A stretch of 64,000 nucleotides of DNA from Guillardia theta CCMP2712 (lineage: Eukaryota > Cryptophyceae > Pyrenomonadales > Geminigeraceae): assembly GCF_000315625.1 (NCBI RefSeq), contig NW_005434569.1, forward strand, positions 169,816 through 233,815, given 5' to 3'. The number at the start of each line of letters is the position of its first letter. Positions within the stretch are counted from its first letter, which is position 1. The position numbers were made by a program, and so were the translations under genes. This document shows positions 55,704 through 64,000 of the stretch, one piece after another. The notes beneath the pieces are model-generated. The model saw only the letters and a program-made list of their open reading frames with translations. It did not search any database and was not told the origin of the DNA.

Positions 55704-56077
55704 GGGTATGAATGAAATGAGAAAAGTGTTTGGGGGCTCAGGACGAGGGAATTTTGGGGCCAGGACGAGGGAGTCAAGGGGAGGGATTTTCAGGACAGAG
55801 TCGTCCGTTGATTTGTCTTTGCGAGCAAGTTTACTTAAGTACGCCAAAGCCTGAGAGACTGTGCCCGATCTGAGTGTCTGAAATCTGCACTGGATCAGGG
55901 TATGAATGAAATGAGAAAAGTGTTTGGGGGCTCAGGACGAGGGAATTTTGGGGTCAGGACGAGGGAGTCAAGGGGAGGGATTTTTTTCAGGACAGAGTCG
56001 TCCGTTGATTTGTCTTTGCGAGCAAGTTTACTTAAGTACGCCAAAGCCTGAGAGACTGTGCCCGATCTGAGTGTCTG
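55704..56077. repeat. Direct duplication of a 177-bp segment
   Basis: 55704-55880 and 55898-56077 are nearly identical copies separated by 17 bp. They differ by a substitution and a 3-nt T-run difference. Confidence 0.92.
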
Positions 56078-56233
56078 GGGGCACTTTGTCCCACACTCTT
56101 TATTATTCCTCGCAAGATAATCGTGGGAAGCCACAGTCTGGGCCGATCGATGCCCATGTTCCAGCCTCTTAAGGACATGTTGTGGAATATCTCCGCAAGG
56201 CACTTGGAATAGTGGTTTCGTCGGTTTCGCCAT
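55895..56233 (-). CDS. Short frame, 112 aa, unknown, partly in the duplication
   Basis: Starts MAKPTKPLFQVPCGD at 56233, upstream of the duplicated segment, and runs into it (LAYLSKLARKDKSTDD). The second copy repeats the same peptide from 55847. It may be a fragment of a larger or mobile gene. No domain is recognised, and coding status is uncertain. Confidence 0.3.
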   Translation of the reverse strand: MAKPTKPLFQVPCGDIPQHVLKRLEHGHRSAQTVASHDYLARNNKECGTKCPQTLRSGTVSQALAYLSKLARKDKSTDDSVLKKIPPLDSLVLTPKFPRPEPPNTFLISFIP

Positions 56234-56788
56234 GGTTTCTGCGGCTTCAGGGTCTAGCTGACAATTGCGATTTGTACCAGATCAAGGCGTTTTCCAGTAC
56301 AAAATTGTGTGAGTAAAAAATACAAGAATTTGAAGGTTTGAAATTCCATTTCCACGCTTCTGTGTGCCATGTCCTTTCCCATCCCGCTGGAATTTCAAAC
56401 TCTGAAACCACGATAATGAGTTGACAAGTACTGTATTTCTCAGTTTGAATGTGAGAGGACAGATGATTCATGGAATGCAACTAATTGTTTAACTTTATGG
56501 ATACGAATAGTATGGCATAGGCAAATGACTGTCATTTTACTTCTCAATGATACATCGATCCACACGATCACATCTGTCTGATGCACTCCTCTTGCTGAAT
56601 AGTAAGAAAAAATGGCTGAACTATGCACCGATGGATTGAATTTCACATGTAATCATACCTGGCAACAAGTCACTGTATCGCTCTTTGAAATGGGACTCAC
56701 CAACAAGATGTCATCTTCGATGATGCACACCTTCATGGTGACTGTGGTCTAGAACTGCTTCAAAGTTGACATGGGAATATGTAGCGGC
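56234..56788. other. Intergenic, nothing recognised
   Basis: AT-rich sequence with only short, compositionally unconvincing open frames on both strands. No repeat or RNA gene was seen. Confidence 0.5.
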
Positions 56789-57085
56789 CTAGGTGATGTT
56801 TTCAAGGTACTTCAATAAAACAAGCCAAGTTGCCGCAACAACGACATCATCATGTTGAATCGCAGTCTGCAAGTTGCACGCGCGGGGCCCGCAGCTCTCG
56901 ATTGAGCCTAAGTCTTTGTAGGTTCCGACAGGACAGGGAGAGCAGGCCTGCCCATTCCTGCCGAAGTGACCGTGGGTGCAGCGGCATCCTGTGATATTCC
57001 CTGTATGATTATCACTGGTTGTGTTATCGGGACACTTCTGGCAGTCGCTCACTGCTACAGCTGTCAGATCCTCCGAGTACGTTCT
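56789..57085 (-). pseudogene. Fragment of a Cys-rich (GCC2/GCC3-like) extracellular protein
   Basis: The minus strand encodes DCQKCPDNTTSDNH, CRCTHGHFGRNGQAC and CPVGTYKDLGSIESC, the cysteine spacing of GCC2/GCC3 (ephrin-receptor-like) repeats found in large protist surface proteins. Its upstream part is cut at 57086 by the 73-bp repeat, and no continuation is evident across the insert. Introns may also be present. Confidence 0.45.
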
Positions 57086-57158
57086 CGGGCCCTGCGGGCC
57101 CGCCTCAGTATATATATGAGTCGGATGACACAAGAAGGTATCAGATCAGTCTAGATGG
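57086..57158 (+). repeat. 73-bp direct repeat, left copy
   Basis: Begins with the hairpin CGGGCCC-TG-CGGGCCCG, then CCTCAGTATATATATGAG. It differs from the copy at 58834-58906 at one base only. Confidence 0.93.
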
Positions 57159-57542
57159 TGCCAGGAAATTCATTTTATCTCTAGGATTAAATTCATCTTT
57201 AGGTTGCTCCCATATTTTTACATTGTACTTTTTCTGAATGTATTCCTTATCTTGGTCGTTATTGTAGATATCTTTCATATCTCTAATAAAGTATTCCAGG
57301 TCATATTCAAAATTATTTCCGTTACGCTTATAAGTTTCAGGAGTTTTGTTGTCGAATAAAACTAATGCAATCCAGAGCATGACATTGGCAACGTGTTTCA
57401 ACAATACCATTTTCGACGTAATCTCAGATCGAATTGTAAGGTATTCTGTCTCTTTGGGATCGTCTTCCTTTTCGCTCAACTCTGCAATCTCATTTTTCAA
57501 GGTATAGAAATCCCTTTCAACATAGCTCAATTTTTTCGTCAT
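57141..57542 (-). CDS. AT-rich gene in the viral segment, 133 aa, unknown
   Basis: A charged, helical, Lys/Asn/Asp-rich protein (MTKKLSYVERDFYTLK...) with one hydrophobic helix (VANVMLWIALVLF). It starts inside the 3' end of the gene at 57517-58137 (26-nt overlap, other frame) and its stop lies in the left 73-bp repeat, so its native C-terminus is probably lost. Function unknown. Confidence 0.5.
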   Translation of the reverse strand: MTKKLSYVERDFYTLKNEIAELSEKEDDPKETEYLTIRSEITSKMVLLKHVANVMLWIALVLFDNKTPETYKRNGNNFEYDLEYFIRDMKDIYNNDQDKEYIQKKYNVKIWEQPKDEFNPRDKMNFLAPSRLI

Positions 57543-58137
57543 TTAGAAGGTTGCCTTTCTTTACATAAGATTCCAATTTATCTTTGAGCGTTGCACTCTC
57601 TTGGTCGCGTATTGAGGTTTCGATCGTGTTCGGCAGTACTTTCAAATTCTTTAACATCCTGATAGAACCCCGATTTTTCCACGGTTCTCCCGCGGCCGCC
57701 CCCTCCCCTGGCGCACCAATCTCAGGGATGAATGCATCTCGGTTCTCTGCCATGCCATCCCCGTCCTCTGCCAAACCATCCCCGGTCCCCTCCTCGAAAT
57801 AATTATTGAACTCATACTGGATGTCCTCGTCATAGTATGCCTCGTCCCACAGCCCGTCGTCCTGGATCCCCGCGGCGCGGAGGACGCTGGGGGGGAAGCG
57901 GAGGACGCCGTCGTCGCGGTCTGCGAGCTCGCCCCACTCGGCGAGCTGCTCGAGGGACTCGTGGAGGAGGTCCATGGTCTCCTGCTCGATCTCTCCTTTG
58001 GACGGTGTCGGCGTTTCATCGGAATGGCAGTCGTTGTTGGGAATAGAAGCCGAGTGGAACACCACCTGGACTCCATCGTAATCGATGGCTTCTTCGGGGT
58101 GAGATCCAGACGGCAGGTGGTTTACTGCGCCGTGCAT
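57517..58137 (-). CDS. Relative of the truncated viral gene at 3304, 206 aa
   Basis: The N-terminus (MHGAVNH, then AIDYDGVQVVFHSA) matches that of the array-truncated gene at 3304, followed by a similar Glu-rich helical region (ETMDLLHESLEQL). The 5' half is GC-rich like the viral block, the 3' half AT-rich. A CGTATAAAAG box at 58163-58172 is placed as in the other copy. This is a second viral-derived locus outside the main block. Function unknown. Confidence 0.65.
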   Translation of the reverse strand: MHGAVNHLPSGSHPEEAIDYDGVQVVFHSASIPNNDCHSDETPTPSKGEIEQETMDLLHESLEQLAEWGELADRDDGVLRFPPSVLRAAGIQDDGLWDEAYYDEDIQYEFNNYFEEGTGDGLAEDGDGMAENRDAFIPEIGAPGEGAAAGEPWKNRGSIRMLKNLKVLPNTIETSIRDQESATLKDKLESYVKKGNLLNDEKIELC

Positions 58138-58162
58138 CCTGCCCCTCCAGGCATCGCGGGCT

Positions 58163-58172
58163 CTTTTATACG
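58163..58172 (-). promoter_or_regulatory. TATA box (CGTATAAAAG) of the viral-type gene
   Basis: Minus-strand CGTATAAAAG, 26-35 nt before the ATG at 58137, matching the CCTATAAAAG box before the related gene at 3304. Confidence 0.65.
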
Positions 58173-58350
58173 GGGGAACCGTGCGGATAACCGTGTATTT
58201 AAGTTCGTGTGGCGGAGGGACAGATACGCTGGTCTGGAGGCAAGCTCGGAGGAGGAATGGAAACCCCCTGTCAAGATGTCCAGGGCGAGCGCGAGGAAGT
58301 AGATGCGCGTCCCGTGTGTGTGTTTGGTATTAAATTACGTAATTTACTCG

Positions 58351-58833
58351 TTAGGTACCGCTCATTGAGCCTACTTCTCCGAGATGCTTTCCATGAGCCA
58401 CGCGACCTCCGGAGTCCTGGTCGGTCCTTTCGGTGTAGGAGAGGAATAGGTAATCATCGTCTGTGTTGTACTTGCGGATGTAGTGGAAAAATTTGTCAGA
58501 ATCCCAGTCATAGTAGACGTCGGCCACAAAGGTGAACCCGTGCTTGTTGAACACGGGTGCATGTCGGTAGTGGGTCTGGCGAACATAGTACGGGTACCAA
58601 TGCACCGCCTGGACCGCCATGCTGTGAAGACACTCGATTGCTTCTTCAGAGGGGACGAAGACCTTGTCCGCGGCCTTCGCCTTCTCGAGCGCGACTTCGA
58701 GCTTCTTGATGGTCGAGGAGATGCTGATCTTCTTCTCTTTGGTGGTTGTGGCATCGAGTTTTTCTTTCAACTCGGCGATCTTCGAGAGTGCGAAGGTCTC
58801 GAACCTCTCGTTGCAGAGGGTGATGGTGTAAGG
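58351..58833 (-). pseudogene. 5'-truncated viral-segment gene, about 160 aa left
   Basis: The unique part begins right after the right-hand 73-bp repeat (CNERFETFALSKIAEL), with a coiled-coil-like stretch (SSTIKKLEVALEKAKAA) and a His/Tyr/Asp-rich C-terminal region (VHWYPYYVRQTHYRH, DVYYDWDSDKFFHYI). An ATG within the repeat gives a longer but probably artificial frame. Its start is likely lost. Family unknown. Confidence 0.5.
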
Positions 58834-58906
58834 CGGGCCCTGCGGGCCCGCCTCAGTATATATATGAGTCGGATGACACAAGGAGGTATCAGATCAGTCT
58901 AGATGG
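58834..58906 (+). repeat. 73-bp direct repeat, right copy
   Basis: Right partner of 57086-57158, bounding a 1,675-bp viral-type segment. A third copy of the hairpin and CCTCAGTATAT lies at about 59003-59033. Confidence 0.93.
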
Positions 58907-58907
58907 A

Positions 58908-59120
58908 GGCCAATGAGCCTCTCCATGACCTCAGATGGAATGTGGGAGGGGATCTGGGGGTATGTTTGCGGTGGGGCTCCCGACGTTATGAGTGTTTTGT
59001 AAGGCGGGCCCCGCGGGCCCGCCTCAGTATATGGAGTCCAATGAGCCTCTCCATGACCTCAGATGGAAGGTGGGAGGGGATCTGGGGGTATGTTTGCAGT
59101 GGGGCTCCCGACGTTATGAG
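58908..59120. repeat. Tandem duplication of an approximately 85-bp segment
   Basis: A segment beginning CCAATGAGCCTCTCCATGAC and ending CGACGTTATGAG occurs at about 58910-58991 and 59038-59120, separated by the third hairpin copy. Confidence 0.85.
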
Positions 59121-59945
59121 GTTGTTGCGTCTGTATTCTATTATACTGAATTTATTTGTGCCACGAAAAATGAAGGATTTATATCGTCTACTTGTTCGAA
59201 TCAATAGAATGAAACGCTTTTTCAGTGAAATACAATCACCATATACTGTCACAAGTGATATGTTGAAGCTTCATGCTAAAAACCTCAAGCATGCAAGTCC
59301 ATCTTTGAAAGATGATAGTGTTGTCAAAGTGAAAACCTGAAAAAGTTACAATGTGATAAAGATACAATTCAATTTGTGTCTGACAATTTGAAAGATGATT
59401 CTGATGTTGTCATATAAACTGATGTCCCTTTGCAAGTAAAGTATCGTTGCTGTGTGGTACGCCTCTCCCAAATCATCTCATCCTCTAGCTCTCAAATTCT
59501 ACTCCACAGAGATGTATTTAAATGTCGATAGGATGAACCTTGTAAGCAAGATGCCTTTCATCCAGAGTATCTTTGACTCAGAACAGATCAAACACCAAGA
59601 CCCTGCTTTGCCAGAGGGCCCCCGCGTAAGTCAGAGGGTGGGGGACGCGGATACACAACTGTCCCGCAATGTGCGCCGTCGGACGGAGTCTGAGGCGGAG
59701 TTCATCCACGGCCTGGATTGTAACTGTCGAGTGAATATGGAACATTTCTGGTTACAGGGCCACCATCACTGTTACCAACCGGTAGCAGCTCCGCAACAAG
59801 ATGAACCTCCTGACGGAGTCTAACGACACATGCGGGATATCTGTGCTCCATGTTAACGGCATGCGTTTGAGTTGGCCGCGTATTACAAGATCCTGGGGAT
59901 GAAGCGATCAGCGGGTGAAGCAGGACTTCAGAGAGCAGTGGTCGG
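59121..59945. other. No confident gene; degenerate sequence
   Basis: Short open frames occur on both strands. One at about 59875-59915 reads YYKILGMKRSA, like the start of a J domain, but the frame does not continue as one. I take this as relic or non-coding. Confidence 0.4.
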
Positions 59946-60190
59946 ATGGAGGCGATATACGCTGCACGAGCCAAGGCTGTGTCGTTGGCCCATCCTGGCG
60001 TCTTTCTTGACGCCCCGAACTTCCCTTACCTCAGAGAACATGCCAAGCAGGAGCTGGACCCCGCCAAATACGATGAAAAATACATACGATGAAAAATACA
60101 TAACTTGCACGGTTTCTGACTTAGCGCAAGTACGAGGAGGGTGACAAAATCCAAACTTGGCTGGGAGAGGTCGGAAACAAGCCTAGATAA
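59946..60190 (+). CDS. Possible 3' exons of a host gene
   Basis: A frame from 59946 reads MEAIYAARAKAVSLAHPGVF, then DAPNFPYLREHAKQELDPAKY, ending at a TGA in a duplicated ACGATGAAAAATACAT stretch. After a TTTCTGACTTAG acceptor at about 60124, KYEEGDKIQTWLGEVGNKPR runs to a stop at 60190. The donor is unclear. The peptide looks protein-like, but I cannot name it. Confidence 0.3.
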
Positions 60191-60622
60191 AGGGCCTGAC
60201 ATGGGAATGGTCGCGTGAGCAACTTCATATCACCCTGAGGCGGGCCTGATTGCATAGACCTGCTGTGTTTCCGGACCAACCACTTCCACCAGTAAAGTCA
60301 ACATTCGCTCCACCAGTTGTATCCACATGTCCTGCGATTATCTTTTACCAACCTCCATGAAGGTAAAGCAAATTCAGCACCATATGTCCAGCCATGTTCA
60401 GCACCCAGTCCCACGAGCATTTCACGTGCGGCGGTCGAAAAATCTCTGTTGTTTGTACTCTTCAGGTAACAAAGTACATATGTGGAATACAAAAGCATCA
60501 CTAGTCCCTTGGATACACGAGAATTTAATGCGAATTGTGCTACCTTCACTTCCGCGTTTTACGTGAGTGAAGATAACTTTGTCAGTTACAGTTACATTCA
60601 TCAGTGAGTGAAGATAACTTTG
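60191..60622. other. Intergenic, nothing recognised
   Basis: Contains a short direct duplication (GTGAGTGAAGATAACTTTGTCAG at about 60561 and 60604) just after the fucosyltransferase-like gene's 3' end. No gene is supported. Confidence 0.5.
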
Positions 60623-61888
60623 TCAGTTACATTCATCAATGTAAGCTATTTCATCCCTGAGAAACAAGCCAATTTGTGCTGCAACTGCCCCAAATCCTGA
60701 TGGAGATAGTATCACAGCATCACTCAGAGCTAACAACATCGTATCAACCCATGAACCTAGGCTCCCAGACACGGAATTGGACCTTCCTCTATCTGTGTGG
60801 TATGGAGGGTACTTCGAGACGTAGGACATGTTTGGAAACTGTGATTGGAATAGTTGTTTCAGAGCATTACTGTCTGATACGAGGACAGTAACGAACTGTT
60901 GAAATTTCAACTTGCGTGCCAAGTAAGACGCACATACCATGACACGGCGTCCTATGTCTGCCAAGGTACCTTTCACCCGATGATCACTTCCAACACCCAT
61001 TGCAATGTCTCCTATCCGAATATGACATGCGATAATCGACCTTGATTGCTTTAGGGTGTTGAGTGAACGAACTTCACCCAAGACTGCGTTCGTGAGTTCA
61101 TCATTGAGAGAAAACAGGTGCCAGAAAGTACATCCAACCATATGATAAGTTCCTCCATAGACATGATAGCCGTTAGTTATTGGAGCAGATGAATCTTCAA
61201 AGTACAGAGCACTAGTCAGGTTGGTTTCATTCGTTCCACAATCCATTTGTAGAGCATCCATGTTTGAGTACAAGCGAATGTTGTCAAATTGTTTCCAGTT
61301 GAGCCCCAAAGGCTTTCTACTATCCATTATGTGAACATCAGCTGCCCTCATCTGTGAACCCGGCTTAGCAAGCCATGATACACTTGGACGTTGTACGAAG
61401 AATCGACTGATGGGAACTGGGTGTGTCCAATCCAACAACAAATCGTATCCCATACAAAGAGAAAGATACATTGCATGAGCAAGCCCACGAAGTCTGTCAC
61501 CATTGCCTCCGCAAAACGATTTGCATGCCCAAATCAGATTCCGTCCATTGCTCCATCTGGACCTGTGCTTCTGGAATATATCATGCCACCGACGGAAATG
61601 GCATTTGTTTGAAATGTTTTGCATTCGAATTTTGACCGTTTGTGGTAGAATTCTCCACAATTGCATTGCCAAAATAGGTGATCCTCCGACCAAAGGTATT
61701 GCGCTCTGTGGAAACTTGACCACATTTTGCTTAATCGACACAGATAAGTTGTAATTGATCAAACAATCGTGCAGAGAGGTCAACTTCAAGTTATAGTCAG
61801 TGAAATTATACCGAGCATCTTTTAACCAAGGAAAGATAATAACGGAAATAGCAATCCATGCAACAAAGCAATGTTGAGACTGTCGCAT
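60623..61888 (-). CDS. Fucosyltransferase-like type II membrane protein, 421 aa
   Basis: A signal anchor (about residues 8-23) precedes a stem and a GT-B-type fucosyltransferase domain. Motifs are FCGGNGDRLRGLAHAMYLSL, LLLDWTHPVPISRFF, IIACHIRIGDIAMGV (the His/Arg motif that binds the GDP-sugar), VTVLVSDSNALKQLF and VDTMLLALSDAVILSPSGFG. This is the layout of O-fucosyl/xyloglucan-type transferases (GT37/GT23/GT65 superfamily); I cannot choose the family. It would act in the Golgi. One exon, ATG at 61888. Confidence 0.75.
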   Translation of the reverse strand: MRQSQHCFVAWIAISVIIFPWLKDARYNFTDYNLKLTSLHDCLINYNLSVSIKQNVVKFPQSAIPLVGGSPILAMQLWRILPQTVKIRMQNISNKCHFRRWHDIFQKHRSRWSNGRNLIWACKSFCGGNGDRLRGLAHAMYLSLCMGYDLLLDWTHPVPISRFFVQRPSVSWLAKPGSQMRAADVHIMDSRKPLGLNWKQFDNIRLYSNMDALQMDCGTNETNLTSALYFEDSSAPITNGYHVYGGTYHMVGCTFWHLFSLNDELTNAVLGEVRSLNTLKQSRSIIACHIRIGDIAMGVGSDHRVKGTLADIGRRVMVCASYLARKLKFQQFVTVLVSDSNALKQLFQSQFPNMSYVSKYPPYHTDRGRSNSVSGSLGSWVDTMLLALSDAVILSPSGFGAVAAQIGLFLRDEIAYIDECN

Positions 61889-64000
61889 AGTTCATCCAAT
61901 CATAGTTTTGTCTTGCCCCAGTGGGTATAGAAAAGCAGGGAAGAACAAACTGCGACGATTAATGAAATCTGGGTTGGATTCTACGATTGGGATGTTTTGA
62001 GATTTTCAAAAAGGTACAGGAGCAAAGGGGAAAAAAAACAAGGGCGACATTTAGGGGCAGGGTTGACAGCCTTTACTCAATTCTAACCCGCTCCCGGTAC
62101 CCCCCCCCGTACAGATCGGTACCGGGTGCCTTGCGGCCCGTCCGTTGCGACTTGTCCCACTTTCAAACCCGCCCCGCATGCCCCATGGCGGCGACGCCCG
62201 CCGCCTCCCCCCCCCACCGTGACAGCCGCCGGTTGCATCCCCTGCCCCATCCCGGCTGCCATGCTCCTCTCCCCCATGATGGACTCACCATGCAGTGTCT
62301 CACTCAAGGGTCGTCTTCAAGCGTGCGGTCTCTCTGAGTCACGGAGGCTTGACGGTTGCCTTCCCATGATCATCCCGGATCAGGCCCAACCTCGTGGCAG
62401 TGAGACACCGACGCTTCTGGACCATGCGATGCTTTTCGACGCTTTTCGACAACATCTACTTCGACTGACACATTGTAAACTATACTACTATGTATAAAGA
62501 GACACCCGGGAATCCTTCAGTGCCCCATATCATGCCACAACTTGATCCGTCTATGTCTTGATGTCAACATTCGGCATCAAACCTCTCACCCGCCTCCTCC
62601 CGCCACATGTGACGCATGGCCTGAGACGTGCGTCCCAGTCTTCCATCCCACCTGGGAGCGTTGTTCCCATTCACCGTGTCATTGGCTTGCCATCCTGGCA
62701 AGCATTGTCTCGGAAGTTGAACGGTCACCTACCATTCATAACATAGCGTTGTCGCTCTCAACTGACCCCTCTGGTTTCCAATAGTTTTCTGTGGGGGTAT
62801 CCTTCCACACATGTGAATAGCAAATGGCAGTTGGGGTCTGGGGTGGGTCAGACGGCTTGGAGCTGATTCAAATTGGTTGGGACCTGTTTAAGGGGGTAGG
62901 GTACTTCCTGGTAGCAAATAATTGTACCAACAGTACCAATTTTATGGTACATATTCGAGTACTGTTAGGAAAACTTGTACCAAAATAGTTTATGTGGTAC
63001 CTCCCCTGTTCAAACTATGATGCTTTGGACCCACCTGTTTCCCAGTGAAAGTCCCTTCTCCGATGGGGTCAAGTTTTGGACCCTACCCTGCCTCCGACCA
63101 ACATAGACCACCCTTGTAGATCAGAGGGAGCTCTCAAGCCTTGCCCCTTCCCTTCCCTGGTTGCATATCCAAGGTTAGCAAGTGAATGTTACGCAGACGT
63201 GACTCATCTGCAGCAGGAGAGCTCAGACCAGGACAAGCAGATTCAATCCCTGCAGAATCTGGTGTGAGCGCAGCAGTCTGAAAACATCTCTGTGATTGCA
63301 AACACATGTAAAGAGGGTTGATCATCATAGATTTTAGCAGCTTGAATAAGGAGTACTCCGCACGGACCGTCCGCTAGTGGCGCTGTACGATGGATGACAT
63401 TGACTCTCATGAGCAATAAGTAGGAAGTCATGAAGCATGTCACGGAGACAGCATGATCTATACTTATTTCATAGGAATCTGCTGCAAAGAGTCGGGCTTG
63501 AGGGCGGTCTGAGCAAGATGCAAGAGTATTGCCAAGGCATGTAAAGAGTTTCAAGGAATACCAGTGCATTCATCAAATGGCAGTGATGAGGTACCACATG
63601 AAGGCATGACTTGCAAATTGATTGCATGTCGTGTTCTATTTCATGACTTACAATCAAGACGCTTTGAGCGACAAAACGATACCCCTTATAGCATTGTAAA
63701 TCATATTTCATTTCCTTCACCTCGAGTCGAAGCAAGAAATTTTCAAGGTGCTGATATCTTTGTTGTGACTAGACTGACATGGTATCAGGAGCAATTAATT
63801 GATGTTGGATCCGATTGAATCATGCAGACGAAAATGGACATACCCTTTTGAATAAATCTTTCTTCTCGAGTCTCATACCAGAGCTTTCTTGCCTCTTTCT
63901 TTGTAACCTAACATGTACAAAGCATTGGCATTTTCTTACACAAAGTAAACTGAGCCTGACCAGCTTCTATTCGCTGCATTCTCGCCCTTCCATCATCCTG
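61889..64000. other. No supported gene in the right end of the window
   Basis: 61990-62340 is GC-rich with homopolymer C runs. 62880-63000 contains several GGTAC/GTACC motifs reminiscent of the satellites. Short frames such as 63076-63267 (ending QQESSDQDKQIQSLQNLV) and 63564-63818 could be isolated exons but lack clear splice partners. No RNA gene was seen. Confidence 0.45.

Noticed and set aside
61987-62497. Two overlapping frames of about 116-123 codons
   Set aside because: They lie in C-homopolymer-rich DNA, change frame meaninglessly and show no domain or splice context.

Overview
The window joins two very different kinds of DNA from what looks like the nuclear genome of a unicellular eukaryote, probably an alga or other protist. 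About the first 45.3 kb is a GC-rich, gene-dense block of viral character. From about 45.3 kb to the end the DNA is AT-richer and holds spaced host-type genes with short spliceosomal introns (about 50-80 nt), coiled-coil RING proteins, a J-domain protein, glycosyltransferases and satellite repeats. The species cannot be named from sequence alone.

The left block is best explained as an integrated herpes/HK97-lineage (Duplodnaviria) virus, most probably a mirusvirus relative. Two hallmark genes support this. One is the C-terminal two thirds of a large terminase (Walker B, then an RNase H-like nuclease with D, E and D) at 4248-6581. The other is a capsid maturation protease at 38280-38753 with a His-Ser-Glu arrangement. 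The terminase is split by an intron that carries two genes on the opposite strand, recalling the layout of herpesvirus UL15. No major capsid protein, portal, DNA polymerase or Walker A exon was recognised; the terminase N-terminus must lie left of the window or is lost.

Layout of the viral block: a 337-bp tandem array (1-3087) that truncates a small gene; small minus-strand genes and the terminase (3.1-6.6 kb); a frameshifted protein kinase (6.6-7.6 kb); one open reading frame of 6,401 codons for a giant Cys-rich membrane-anchored protein (7.6-26.8 kb); a likely glycan-decoration cassette of two GT8 enzymes and a membrane acyltransferase (26.9-30.2 kb); a GxxExxY-type nuclease, a coiled-coil protein, a kinase-like protein and another glycosyltransferase (30.3-35.1 kb); a Zn/PD-(D/E)XK-like protein, the protease and a PIP-box-tailed acidic protein (35.3-39.5 kb); and a run of unassigned, probably structural or membrane genes (39.5-45.3 kb). 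Most genes carry their own TATA-like box about 20-60 nt before the chosen ATG, which is how several starts were set.

At about 45.27 kb the viral block runs straight into a RING-finger gene that lacks its 5' part, a candidate integration junction. Right of it lie a Bro-like DNA-binding protein gene, a 63-bp satellite, a J-domain/zinc-finger gene, a 47-bp GC-rich satellite, a five-exon RING gene, a SIM-plus-RING gene, a GT25 glycosyltransferase, a duplicated 177-bp segment, and a fucosyltransferase-like gene. Between 57.1 and 58.9 kb a 1.7-kb segment bounded by near-identical 73-bp direct repeats carries a relative of the truncated gene at 3.3 kb, complete with a viral-type TATA box. It is a second, separate viral fragment. 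The last 2.1 kb holds no gene I can support.
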